Below, one piece after another: positions 1-8,880 of a DNA stretch of 46,766 nucleotides. Where the stretch lies: positions 1-46,766 of the forward strand of contig JADGCO010000025.1 of the NCBI GenBank assembly GCA_015228935.1. The letters run 5' to 3'. Below the pieces are notes generated by a model. The model did no database searches, was not told where the DNA came from, and saw only the letters and a program-made list of their open reading frames with translations. Origin of the DNA: Magnetococcales bacterium. Its GTDB lineage: Bacteria > Pseudomonadota > Magnetococcia > Magnetococcales > DC0425bin3. Both the position numbers and the translations under genes were made by a program. Each line of letters opens with the position of its first letter. The stretch's first letter is position 1.

Positions 1-270
1 GGGGATGTCCTCAATACCCAAACCGAGTTGCCCGCCGAACAGGCCGGCAAACTCTCCCTGCCCGAAATCCACGGACATGTCCGCTTCGAGCATGTCACCT
101 TCCGGTATCGTTCCGATGGTCCGGAAGTGCTGAGTCAGTTGTCCTGCGATATTCCCGCCGGGCAGGTGGTGGGCATCGTCGGTCCATCCGGTTCGGGGAA
201 AAGTACCTTGACCAAACTCGTTCAAAGGTTGTACGTCCCGGAAAGTGGACGGGTTCTGGTGGACGGCATG
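1..270 (+). pseudogene. Type I secretion ABC transporter ATPase, 3' fragment (broken)
   Basis: The frame is open from the first base, so the gene began upstream of the window. It encodes the start of the nucleotide-binding domain of an RTX/HlyB-type type I secretion ATPase: an FEHVTFRYR strand and a perfect Walker A, GPSGSGKST, near bases 180-206, then KLVQRLYVPESGRVLVDG. After about base 265 the similarity stops. The Q-loop, ABC signature, Walker B and H-loop are absent. The frame runs on to a stop at 448-450 through sequence that codes, in another frame, for the HlyD-like partner. I infer a deletion that fused the middle of the ATPase gene to the start of the adaptor gene. The product could not hydrolyse ATP productively. 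The family assignment is firm; the loss of function is inference. Confidence 0.8.
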
Positions 271-1279
271 GTTGTTGATAGCTTTTTTCTTGTTGGCAAT
301 CCTCTGGGCTTGCATCGGGCAGGTGGAAATTTTCGCCACGGCCCAGGGGCGGATCATTCCCACCGGTCGGTTGAAGGTCATACAACCCCTGGAAACCGGG
401 GTGGTCAGGCGCATCCTGGTCAAGGAGGGCCAAAAGGTCGCAGCCCATGAACTGCTGATCGAACTGGATCCGACTGACAACACCGCCGATGTCGTCCGGT
501 TGGAACGAGAGTGGCTGGAAGCCTCGACAGAGTCCATGCGTCTGCGGGTCATCGGGGAAGCAAAAAAGGACCCATTGGAAAATTTTCATCTCCCTCCCGA
601 ACTCTCCCAGGAAATTGCCGACCGACATTTCCGGTTATTGGCACGACAATGGGATGAGTATCAATCAAGACTGAAAGAGTTGGATGGCCAGCGCAAGGAG
701 CTGGTAGCGCGGGTTGGCACTGTCGGGGCCGAAATCAAAAAATTGGCACTGCTCCTGCCCTTGGTCCGGGAACGCGCCCATGCCAAGGAATCTCTGTACA
801 AACAAGGTATAGCTCCGCGTATGGACTATCTGGAGTTGGCCCAGAAACTCGTTTCGACCGAAGAGGAGTTGACCAGTAAAAATCGCGAGCGGGAAGAGGC
901 CAAAGCAGCCGTGGTCACTCTCGGACTCAGAATCAAACAAGCTGAGGCACAGTTTTATCAAACCACCTGGAGCCAATATCTGGAAGCGGACCGCAAGGCA
1001 GCATCCCTGGAACAGGAACTGGAAAAAGCCCGCTTCCGGCACCAGCGAGGCCAATTGCGTGCCCCGGAGGCGGGAACGGTTCATCAACTCAAGGTATTCA
1101 CGGAGGGCGGCGTTGTGGCTCCGACACAAGAGTTGATGTGGATTGTCCCTGGCGAACCAACCCACCTGACTCCCGGCATGAACGTCAGTTCGGAAATCGC
1201 CACCGGAAAACGTCGCATCATCGAATATCTCATTTCACCGGTTCTCAAACTCCGTGCGGAGAGTTTCAGGGAACGATAA
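262..1279 (+). pseudogene. HlyD-type membrane fusion protein, deleted at the 5' end and internally
   Basis: The open frame from about base 245 encodes a single transmembrane segment (TAWLLIAFFLLAILWACIG), a first lipoyl half (IPTGRLKVIQPLETGVVRRI), a long coiled-coil hairpin (about residues 95-260) and a second lipoyl half (APEAGTVHQLKVFTEGG). It ends with the usual HlyD tail, LTPGMNV...TGKRRIIEYLISPVL. Two parts are missing. The cytoplasmic N-terminus is replaced by the ATPase fragment, with no start codon of its own beyond a chance GTG at 245. The beta-barrel segment of roughly 100 residues that normally lies between MWIVP and LTPGM is absent around bases 1150-1165. About 340 residues remain, against roughly 430-480 in typical relatives. 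It formed a secretion pair with the upstream ATPase and is now probably non-functional. Confidence 0.75.
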
Positions 1280-1421
1280 AACAGAATGAAAAATTATTTT
1301 CATTCCATTAAACCGAGTCCACTTCGGAATGTATATTTTCCCAAAAAAAAGATGAAAGACTGGGATGGATGCCCAGGAGGGAAGCGGCTCTGCCCTCTAA
1401 GTGAACGCAGTGCAACACACT

Positions 1422-3614
1422 TCAATAATGGCGTTTTTCATGGCATTCAAGAAGGTTCAACAGGACGACCGGAATTTCGCGCAATAATGTTCCGGGTATG
1501 GAGACGACGGTTGTTGGTTCGAGGGAGTGATACTGAAAACGTCTCTCTCCAAGAAAGATGGAACTCTCTTCACCAAAGGTCATGCCAACCCCCAACACTT
1601 CCAATCTGTTGCCGTCCAAGCGTCGTTCCACTTGGCCGGATTGAACCAGACAGAGATCGTGCGGATCCAGGGATGCCAGGGATTCGCCATGGGGTGCGGA
1701 AAAATGCTGCATCTTCATCTGCTGGGCAATTTTGTTGAGGGTAGGCGTGGAAATGTTCTCCCCGAACAGCCGGGTATTTTGCATGAACTTGCGGTTGTCA
1801 TTCAAATTTTTGATGACCGAGTTCAAATCGTTCCGTTGGATGAACTCCTGATACGACCCGGCCGGCAGTCGCAAGGCTTGCACAAAACTGACGGAACGCG
1901 AGGTGTTTTTGGCAGGAAGACCATGCAGGCTGTGGTACTCGCCGAGCATGGCCCCGGCAGAAAGAATATTGTAAACCCCGGCATCCGCACTGATCTTTTC
2001 CACAATCCCGGTCAGGATCAGGTAGATCATGGAATTGACATCACCCTTTTTGATGATGATCGAGCCTGGATTGAAAGTCACGATGGGATTGTTCAAGAGC
2101 TTGCGCAGGTTGTATTGGGCAACTCCGGGAAAATAGGCTGTCAAAAAAGCGGTGGCGGTATCGCGCAACGGTTCCGAGTAGTCGGGAATCAAAACGTCCA
2201 TCACGCCGAAAGGGGCACTGGAGCCGATCTCCTTTTGGCGGGTGGTGAGCGGGTTGGAGGTATGCGCCAGAATGATGCGATTGGAAGCGTCATCCTTGAA
2301 ATCTTCTGCCTGGCCATGGATCATGCCGCCCCCGATATCTATTTTTTTGATATCGGCTGGCATCAGATACAGATTTTTCACCGCTTCAAGATAGGTTGAC
2401 GAAACGCCATCCTTTCCTGTCCCGGTATCCAACATTTTATCGAGAACACTGAAGGAAGAAATATCCGCCATATGGCTGTAGGATCGGAACTCTCCTTCCC
2501 AAAAGGTACGAAAATAATAAGCACAGGTTTCCACAGGATGCGGGGAAAAAATCGGTAATACCTCCAGACCTTCGATATCGTTCCAGGTTCCGGCAACGAG
2601 GTCACGGACGGCAAAAAAATCAGCCAGACGCTCTTCGGAGATGATCAGGAGTGCGGCCAGTTTCCGGAATACCGAATGTCGCACCAGCGGGGGTGCAAAA
2701 TATTTGATGCGATGATCGCTGCGAATCAGGGTGATCAGACCGGCAAAGTGATCGTCATGGCTGTGGGTGTGGAAAATGCCCTCGATTTCGTTGACACCAA
2801 TACCCAGGGCCATGAGGCTGTATTCAATGTTGGGTCCGGCATCGACAAGGTAGATTTTACCTTGAAACATGAGAATGCTGCCCATGCTCGGTCGATTGAT
2901 GTCCCAGCCGTCGCCCTGTCCAGAGTGGATGACAGAAAAATATTCCCGTTTGACGTTATGGAAATTCAGTGGATAAGGTGAAGGGTAAATGTTTTCCTGG
3001 GTCAGATTGAGATCGACTGTGACCTTTTCATCCTTATAGGAAAATTCGTATATGTTCAATCCTTTACGGCAAATGAACAGTTGATTGCGAATTTCCACGG
3101 GGTGCGTCGAAACCGGCAGGGAGGCCAGCAGCTCGCTGGAAGGTCGAATCCTGCCAAAGGCAAATTTAAGCTTGATGCGCATCATGATTTCCGCCTGATC
3201 GGCGGGGATGCCCGTATCTTCGATCTCGCCCTGGTTGATCAGGCCATAGTTGCCACGAAAAATGTACTGCATTTGAGCTTCGATGGCATCAGGGTGTCCG
3301 ATCAGAAGGGGTTTGACACCGGTATTGTTCGGATGATTGGGCAGCAGCATGCCCTGCCGATAGAGCATTTGCAGTACCGGGAATTCGCCCAGATTGGTCA
3401 GACGGCCATTCTGGAGCATGACATCGGAGAGCAGGATGGCATTGGGACCGGTTTCGCAGGGTACGCCATTGACCTCGGCGGGGACAATCAACCCCTTTTT
3501 CATCAAATGTTTGACCGTGTCAGCGGGGCAGCCGCAAAGAATATACAAATCGGCTTCCGGGACTTCAATCCAGAAGACCCCGTCCATCACCTTGACTTTG
3601 CGTAAACTGTTCAT
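1422..3614 (-). CDS. Metallo-beta-lactamase-fold hydrolase with two C-terminal cyclic-nucleotide-binding domains
   Basis: This is a 730-residue cytoplasmic protein with no signal peptide or membrane segment. Residues 1-200 are unassigned. The middle is a metallo-beta-lactamase fold: a VDAGPN strand near 257, the metal motif HxHxDH at residues 284-289 (HSHDDH), and later candidate ligands such as IHG (near 433) and LAHT (near 449). A first cyclic-nucleotide-binding fold spans about 505-600 (FNPGSIIIKKGD, LGEYHSL...SRS) and a second, more degenerate one about 617-725 (GMTFGEESSIF). This arrangement matches proteins annotated as cyclic-nucleotide-regulated cyclic-nucleotide phosphodiesterases. 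The substrate here is inference. The ATG start at 3614 has only a weak ribosome-binding site. The neighbour on the same strand is an HD-GYP protein, so both genes may serve second-messenger turnover. Confidence is high for the domains and moderate for the activity. Confidence 0.85.
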   Translation of the reverse strand: MNSLRKVKVMDGVFWIEVPEADLYILCGCPADTVKHLMKKGLIVPAEVNGVPCETGPNAILLSDVMLQNGRLTNLGEFPVLQMLYRQGMLLPNHPNNTGVKPLLIGHPDAIEAQMQYIFRGNYGLINQGEIEDTGIPADQAEIMMRIKLKFAFGRIRPSSELLASLPVSTHPVEIRNQLFICRKGLNIYEFSYKDEKVTVDLNLTQENIYPSPYPLNFHNVKREYFSVIHSGQGDGWDINRPSMGSILMFQGKIYLVDAGPNIEYSLMALGIGVNEIEGIFHTHSHDDHFAGLITLIRSDHRIKYFAPPLVRHSVFRKLAALLIISEERLADFFAVRDLVAGTWNDIEGLEVLPIFSPHPVETCAYYFRTFWEGEFRSYSHMADISSFSVLDKMLDTGTGKDGVSSTYLEAVKNLYLMPADIKKIDIGGGMIHGQAEDFKDDASNRIILAHTSNPLTTRQKEIGSSAPFGVMDVLIPDYSEPLRDTATAFLTAYFPGVAQYNLRKLLNNPIVTFNPGSIIIKKGDVNSMIYLILTGIVEKISADAGVYNILSAGAMLGEYHSLHGLPAKNTSRSVSFVQALRLPAGSYQEFIQRNDLNSVIKNLNDNRKFMQNTRLFGENISTPTLNKIAQQMKMQHFSAPHGESLASLDPHDLCLVQSGQVERRLDGNRLEVLGVGMTFGEESSIFLGERRFQYHSLEPTTVVSIPGTLLREIPVVLLNLLECHEKRHY

Positions 3615-3788
3615 TTTCTATTGTTCCATCCGCAGATGTCTTGCCAGGCAGAACCGGAAGCTATTTAGAAAGCAAGCAATATGCCAACATGTCTGACTGG
3701 ATAAATTTACATGGTGAGGCTGGATAAAGGGTGCATCTCCCATATCGGAATCCGCGTGAGCATGCAAGACTGCGATGATTTTAATAAA

Positions 3789-5981
3789 TTATTCAGTACT
3801 GTGTGCCTGGACAAAAGGGTGTTCTTCCGTTTCCGGATCAGCATAAGTATGCATGATTTCGATGATGTCCGGTAAATTTTCCATGAAAAGTTTGACGATT
3901 TCGGGATCAAAGTGGGTTCCGGCGGATCTTTGAATTTCTGCGGTGGCTTCTTCAGGACTCCAGGCTTTTTTGTAGGGTCGGGCTGTGGTCAGGGCATCGA
4001 ACACATCGGCCACGGCGCAGATGCGACCGACGAGGGGTATTTCTTCTCCCTTCAGACCACTGGGATAGCCGGTACCATCCCAGCGTTCATGGTGGGTGAG
4101 GGCCATGACATGGGCTGTCTTGAGAGGCTCGTCTTCGTAGCCGAACAGCATGCTGGCACCGATTTCGGCATGTTTGCGCATGATGTCGAACTCATCTTTG
4201 GTCAATTTTCCTGGTTTGCGGAGGATGGTGTCGGGAATGCCGATTTTGCCGACATCGTGCATGGGTGCTGCATGGAGAATGAGTTCACACTCGGCGGGTG
4301 ACATACCGGCGGCCTTGCCCAACACGGCGGCATAATGGCTCATGCGCACCACATGAAGACCGGTTTCGTTGTCGCGAAATTCGGAAGCTCGTCCCAGACG
4401 GCGGATGATTTCCAGCCGGGTTTCCCGCAAGGCCAGGGTCGTTTGTTCCAGAATGCCTTCCATGCGACGCCGTTCGATGATGCCGGCCAGGGTATGGGCA
4501 ATGGTTTGGAGGACACCTTCCTCCTCATCACTGTTGCGTTGAACCCCTTCAGCGCGAAACAAAACCATGGCTCCCAACAGCCGGTCGTTGTAGGTGATGG
4601 GGATGCAATATCGACCACATGGGGGAATGTTGGTCCGTTGTTCCATTTCTGGAGTGACGAAGATGATGCGATGCTCTGCCAGAGCGGGTTGCCACAGGAA
4701 ACGGGCCAATTCATCCTGGGCTTCCAGCAATTTATCCTCGTTCGTGTCATCTGGCAGGATGCCTCTCTGGGAACCAGGCACCATATGTCCCGAAGCAGAA
4801 TCGACGAGGTAGATCAATCCTTGTCTTGGGGAAGAGAGCCAGGGGATGGATTGGATGATATCCAGGGCAACATTCAGTTGGACGGACAGGGAGAGGGGTT
4901 CCAGAGCTGTTTCAAGCAGGGCGCTGATCGTGATCCGGACCTGAAAGGCCCGGTCCTGTTCCTGTTCCAGGCGTCGGCGGCTGGATATGTCGCGAATGAT
5001 GGCAGAAAAAAATCGCTTCTCTCCAGAGAGCCAGGATGCCATTGAGATTTCGAGGGGAAATTCGCTGCCATCCCTGCGCAACCCGACCAGTTCTCGAATG
5101 GAGTCCGATGATTTGAAGCAGCCGGTTTCGCTCACGCGCTGCATGCCCAGTGCATGGGCCTGACGGTACCGCTCTGGAATGATGAGGGCCAGTTTTTGAC
5201 CAAGGCTTTCCGCTTCCGAGAAACCGAAAATGACTTTGGCCCCGGTATTCCAGAACAGAATTTTTCCTTCAAAATCGGTTGAGATGATGGCGTCTTTGGC
5301 GGATTGTGCCAGGGAACGGAACCTTTCTTCGCTGGCGCGCAGGGCATTTTCGGCCCGGATGCGTCCGGTGACATCATAGATGGTACCCATGATGTGTTCC
5401 GGTCTGCCATGTTGCCCAATCTGGACTTCCGCAACTTCCCGCACGGTTCGGATGTCTCCATTGGGTCGCACAATGCGGCGTTCCTGACGAATGGGACTTT
5501 TATCTCCGTCCTGCTGTCTTTTCAGCGCGGTGTGAAAGCGCTGTCTTTCTTCAGGCTGGAAAGTATTCAGATAGGCTTCCAGGGAGGGGAGAGAGCCGTC
5601 GGGAGAGAGGCCAAAAATGCGGAACACCTCATCTGAGCAGGTAAAGGAGCCGGTTTTCAGATCCCAGTCCCAGTTGCCCAGATGCGCGATGGCCTGTGCC
5701 CTGGCAAGACTTTCACGATTTCGTTTCAGTGTTTCCTGGGCCTGGGATCGAGTGTCGATTTCAGCGCGCAGCTTGTACACGAGCTTGCGCACGGAAAAGA
5801 GGTGCCAACCCAGCAAAACGACCAGGGGGATACCCAAAAGGGGCAACAGGTCGATGGTACTCTGGAGTGCGGGGGCCAGGGTCCAGTCTGCGTAAAGCGG
5901 GTTGGTCCACCCCAGGCATGCTCCGCCTGGTACGCTTGCCGACAGCGCGACGATCATGTCTCTGACAGATGATCTTGACAA
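3789..5981 (-). CDS. PAS-PAS-GAF-HD-GYP cyclic-di-GMP phosphodiesterase
   Basis: A 730-residue protein. A hydrophobic segment lies at about residues 42-60 (LLPLLGIPLVVLLGWHLF), followed by a short coiled coil, a PAS/PAC domain at about 95-210 (GNWDWDLKTG...DEVFRIFG), a second PAS at about 215-340 (AIISTDFEGKILFWN), a GAF-like domain at about 350-510, and a C-terminal HD-GYP domain at about 520-690. The last carries the full metal and signature motifs HDVGKIGIPD and HHERWDGTGYP, so active hydrolysis of c-di-GMP is likely. The frame opens with TTG at 5981, preceded by a purine-rich AAGGGG; an internal ATG at 5957 is an alternative start. With two diguanylate cyclases in this window it provides the opposing activity. 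The signal sensed is unknown. Confidence 0.92.
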   Translation of the reverse strand: MSRSSVRDMIVALSASVPGGACLGWTNPLYADWTLAPALQSTIDLLPLLGIPLVVLLGWHLFSVRKLVYKLRAEIDTRSQAQETLKRNRESLARAQAIAHLGNWDWDLKTGSFTCSDEVFRIFGLSPDGSLPSLEAYLNTFQPEERQRFHTALKRQQDGDKSPIRQERRIVRPNGDIRTVREVAEVQIGQHGRPEHIMGTIYDVTGRIRAENALRASEERFRSLAQSAKDAIISTDFEGKILFWNTGAKVIFGFSEAESLGQKLALIIPERYRQAHALGMQRVSETGCFKSSDSIRELVGLRRDGSEFPLEISMASWLSGEKRFFSAIIRDISSRRRLEQEQDRAFQVRITISALLETALEPLSLSVQLNVALDIIQSIPWLSSPRQGLIYLVDSASGHMVPGSQRGILPDDTNEDKLLEAQDELARFLWQPALAEHRIIFVTPEMEQRTNIPPCGRYCIPITYNDRLLGAMVLFRAEGVQRNSDEEEGVLQTIAHTLAGIIERRRMEGILEQTTLALRETRLEIIRRLGRASEFRDNETGLHVVRMSHYAAVLGKAAGMSPAECELILHAAPMHDVGKIGIPDTILRKPGKLTKDEFDIMRKHAEIGASMLFGYEDEPLKTAHVMALTHHERWDGTGYPSGLKGEEIPLVGRICAVADVFDALTTARPYKKAWSPEEATAEIQRSAGTHFDPEIVKLFMENLPDIIEIMHTYADPETEEHPFVQAHSTE

Positions 5982-6511
5982 GATTTAACCCCTTCTTCCC
6001 TCCAGGCATCTCCCGACACATCTGATCACGGAAGTATAGCAGAGGCAACCCCTGTTGACAGGGTTGGCGGAAGCGCGATCTTCCAGGGATGATGGCACCG
6101 AAAAAAAAACAACTGCCAGCAAACGAGGAAGAGAGGAGGATGGGGGAAGATGGGATGAACAGGCACGAAGGGCAAAGGATCGGGCAGGAAGCAGCCCGTC
6201 CTTGATTTGACTCTGAGAACATGGATGTGGCAGGGTAGCGCCGTCCCTGGCGCTGTGAACACCAGCTCTCCCGCCGGTGAGGGGCTGACTATAACACTCC
6301 CTTTTTGGAAACTCCATGGCATTGTGTGCCTGGGAGACATTTTTTTTTTGGGAGCTTGGAACTGTCTGAAATCATTTGACACCCACGATGGTTGCCTCTA
6401 TCCATGAAGGGCTGAGCGGGGAGGGGAGCATTCCGAACCGCCATGCTTGCAGGCAATTCAGTCCGGCCCCATCCTGAGGAGGGAGCCGTATCATCCAGGG
6501 ACAAACATGCC
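5982..6511. other. Intergenic region between the HD-GYP gene and tyrS
   Basis: About 530 bases lie between two divergent genes and must hold both promoters. No convincing gene was seen. A perfect six-base-pair hairpin (AGCGCC/GGCGCT) lies at 6237-6254. There are several homopurine and homopyrimidine runs, including an A9 near 6103 and a T9 near 6341. No T-box leader, riboswitch or clear -35/-10 pair could be recognised by eye. Confidence 0.4.
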
Positions 6512-7768
6512 ATGACCAATGAAACAGACGGAATGAATTCAGCAGCCAACACGGACATTGAGACTCAGATCCGGGCATTGATGTTTGGCGCGGATTTTGG
6601 GGATCCGCAACTGGGCCGCAACATGGAACGGGAGCTGCGGGAGCGGTTGCACCGGGCACGAAAGGAAAACCGGCCATTGCGTGTTTATGCGGGATACGAT
6701 CCCAGCGGGCCGGATATTCATTTGGGACACACCATCACCTTGCGCAAACTGCGCCTGTTCCAGGATTTTGGCCACGATGTCACCTTTTTGATCGGGACCT
6801 TCACGGCCCAGGTTGGTGACACGAGCGACAAGACCAGTGGTCGCCCGCGCAAAACCCGGGAAGAGGTCCAGGCCGCATCCCAGACCTATGCCGAACAATG
6901 TTTCAAAATTTTGGACAGGGATCGGATCCAGGTTCGGTACAACGGTGATTGGCTGGAAAAAATGACCCTGGCGGATGTGATCGGCCTCAGCTCGAATTTT
7001 ACGGTGCAACAATTTCTTGCCCGGGATAATTACAAAAAACGCCTGGAGGCCGGCAATCCCGTGGGGTTGCATGAGTTCTTGTATGCGCTGTTGCAAGGGT
7101 ATGATGCCGTGCATTTGCAATGTGATGTGCAGTTGGGGGCCACGGATCAGCTTTTCAACATCATGGCGGGTCGCAAGCTTCAGGAAGCCCATGGTCAACT
7201 GCCCTGCATCTGTCTGACCTATCCCATTCTGGTGGGTACCGATGGCAAAATGCGGATGTCGAAAAGTGCCGGCAACTATATTGGCCTTGCCGAATCTCCG
7301 GAAACCCAGTTTGGCAAGACCATGAGTCTGTCGGATGAGACCATGTTGGATTTCATGCGTCTGGTGACCCGCTGGACCCCGGACCAGGTGGAAACGTATC
7401 GCTCCCAGGTGGCTGATGGTCGGCTGCATCCCATGGCGATGAAAAAAATATTGGCCCGGGAAGTGGTTGCCATGTACCACGGCGAGGCGGCTGCGGAGCA
7501 GGCCCAGATTCATTTCGAGCATGTCCACCAAAAGCAGAATCTGCCCGAGTCGATGCCCGAGTTTCACGTTGTTCCGGGTATGAATCTCATTGAATTTTTG
7601 GCAGCCAGGCAATTGATTGGTTCCAAAAGCCAGGCCCGGCGCTTGATGGATGGTGCCGGCCTGAAAATCGATGGTGAACCGGTGCGGGATTACAATGCCA
7701 CTTTGGAGCGTGCCTGTGTGTTGCAGGTTGGCAAGAGAGGTTTTTACCAGATCCGGATGGATACATAG
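6512..7768 (+). CDS. tyrS: Tyrosyl-tRNA synthetase
   Basis: A 418-residue class Ic aminoacyl-tRNA synthetase that charges tRNA-Tyr in the cytoplasm. The ATP-binding HIGH motif appears as HLGH in YDPSGPDIHLGHT, and the KMSKS loop as KMRMSKSAGN. The C-terminus has an S4-type RNA-binding domain (LIGSKSQARRLMDGAGLKIDGEPV). The length and the substitution pattern fit the TyrZ-like type of about 400 residues. The frame extends upstream to 6443, but the conserved part begins well after that. ATG 6512 (MTNETDG) is preferred, and ATG 6533 (MNSAANT) is possible. The gene is followed by 83 bases and then the flavin-reductase-like gene on the same strand. Confidence 0.96.
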   Translation: MTNETDGMNSAANTDIETQIRALMFGADFGDPQLGRNMERELRERLHRARKENRPLRVYAGYDPSGPDIHLGHTITLRKLRLFQDFGHDVTFLIGTFTAQVGDTSDKTSGRPRKTREEVQAASQTYAEQCFKILDRDRIQVRYNGDWLEKMTLADVIGLSSNFTVQQFLARDNYKKRLEAGNPVGLHEFLYALLQGYDAVHLQCDVQLGATDQLFNIMAGRKLQEAHGQLPCICLTYPILVGTDGKMRMSKSAGNYIGLAESPETQFGKTMSLSDETMLDFMRLVTRWTPDQVETYRSQVADGRLHPMAMKKILAREVVAMYHGEAAAEQAQIHFEHVHQKQNLPESMPEFHVVPGMNLIEFLAARQLIGSKSQARRLMDGAGLKIDGEPVRDYNATLERACVLQVGKRGFYQIRMDT

Positions 7769-7851
7769 TGCGGTATGGCCGCAACCAGTTACGTGCAAAA
7801 TGTTTTCGCGGTCTGCGTTATTTGGTTCAGGTACAGTCAAGGAGTGGCATG

Positions 7852-8469
7852 ATGGAGATTGATTTGCGGGGCTTGTCGGCCAATCAGGTATACTACCATA
7901 TGAATCAAACCCTGGTTCCGCGTCCCATTGCCTGGGTGTTGACGGAAAATTCCTTGGGGGGACTCAATCTGGCCCCGTTTTCCTACTTCAATGGCGTGAG
8001 CAGTGATCCTCCTTTGATCATGTTGGCCATCGGTTTGAAGGCGGATGGGACTCCCAAGGACACCCGGGCCAATATTCTGGCCCGGAAAGATTTTGTCGTG
8101 CATATCCCTTCCTGGGAACACAGGGTCATGGTCAACGACAGTTCGGCATCTTTGCCGGAAACTGTATCGGAGGTGGAACGACTGGCCTTGGCGACGGTTC
8201 CTTTTCCCGGGTGTCGTCTTCCCCGGTTGGCCACCTGTCGGGTGGCATTCGGCTGTCAATTTTATTCACAACAGGAGATCGGACCGGAATCCCTGGCCAT
8301 GATTCTGGGGCGTGTGGAAACCATCCATCTCGATGATGCCGTTGCCGAACGGGATGCCAAAGGACGCTTGTTGGTCAATACCGGGGGGATCGATCCATTG
8401 GCCCGCCTGGGAGGAGGAGAGTATGCCCGCCTGGGGGAGAGTTGTCCTCTTGGGCGACCAAGAGTGTGA
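7852..8469 (+). CDS. Flavin reductase-like, FMN-binding split-barrel protein
   Basis: About 205 residues of the flavin-reductase-like family (DIM6/NTAB type). Visible features are the N-terminal TLVPRPIAWVLTEN, the FMN-contact strand LAPFSYFNGVSSDPPLIMLAI, a DTRANIL loop followed by VVHI, and a C-terminal GGIDPLARLGGGEYARLGE, which is the usual end of the family, so the gene looks intact. Members bind FMN and many reduce flavins with NAD(P)H or act as oxidoreductases of unknown substrate. An AAGGAG at 7839-7844 suits ATG 7852; ATG 7849 is three bases earlier. The frame is open upstream to 7768, directly after the tyrS stop, but that stretch lacks family similarity. Co-transcription with tyrS is likely. 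The actual substrate is not known. Confidence 0.88.
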   Translation: MEIDLRGLSANQVYYHMNQTLVPRPIAWVLTENSLGGLNLAPFSYFNGVSSDPPLIMLAIGLKADGTPKDTRANILARKDFVVHIPSWEHRVMVNDSSASLPETVSEVERLALATVPFPGCRLPRLATCRVAFGCQFYSQQEIGPESLAMILGRVETIHLDDAVAERDAKGRLLVNTGGIDPLARLGGGEYARLGESCPLGRPRV

Positions 8470-8618
8470 CTCGGCACCCAACCCAGAAGCCAAACGTCTA
8501 TTTCTTGCCGGACTTTTTGTCGGGTGTCATTCATTTTGAATCTGGTGCGGAATTGGTCGCCGAAGTCTTGGAGAATGATCAGTCTGGTCAGGGCATTGGC
8601 TTTGGACGGCAACTTGTT
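8470..8618. other. Non-coding stretch after the flavin-reductase-like gene
   Basis: This region separates the flavin-reductase-like gene from the transposase-like remnant. A - strand frame crosses it but has no recognisable similarity or composition. It could be further decayed flank of the same element. No terminator hairpin with a T-run was identified. Confidence 0.3.
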
Positions 8619-8788
8619 CAGCCGACACAAGACTTTTTAGATGGTATCCTTATTGTTTTTTGAAAATACCTCATCCAGTGACTGGGCATCCAAGCCGTTC
8701 GACCACCTTCTTTGCGATGAATCAGGACCAAGTCTGCCTTAGGCGGGACCCATTCTATCGAAGGCCGACGCCGGTGTCATGCGTTCCA
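8619..8788 (-). pseudogene. Doubly deleted remnant of a PD-(D/E)XK (Rpn/YhgA-type) transposase-like element
   Basis: Reading the - strand, three blocks match the fuller element at 27.6-28.5 kb in the same order and orientation, with two internal deletions. Block 1 (about 8752-8787) matches the leader at about 27573-27607. Block 2 (about 8690-8752) encodes PPKADLVLIHRKEGG and matches the PPKADLILIQRKEGG segment at about 27788-27842. Block 3 (about 8619-8690) encodes LDAQSLDEVFSKNNKD and a stop, matching the C-terminus and 3' flank at about 28483-28550. No functional protein can be made. The sites show that at least two copies of the family existed here. This was aligned by eye; the block edges are approximate. 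Confidence 0.8.
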
Positions 8789-8880
8789 TGCCTGGTAAAC
8801 AGCCTGGTTGGTGACTCGGAGATGCATTTGTGTTTTGGCACGAAATTATTTCAAGATCCTGTTTGTCGTGGAATGAACGA

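Noticed and set aside
6539-7840. A 433-codon - strand open frame opposite tyrS
   Set aside because: It is fully antisense to a clear housekeeping gene, His/Gln-rich and without any recognisable motif.
7769-7851. A tRNA gene just after tyrS
   Set aside because: No cloverleaf can be folded and there is no CCA-end or T-arm consensus in the 83 bases.
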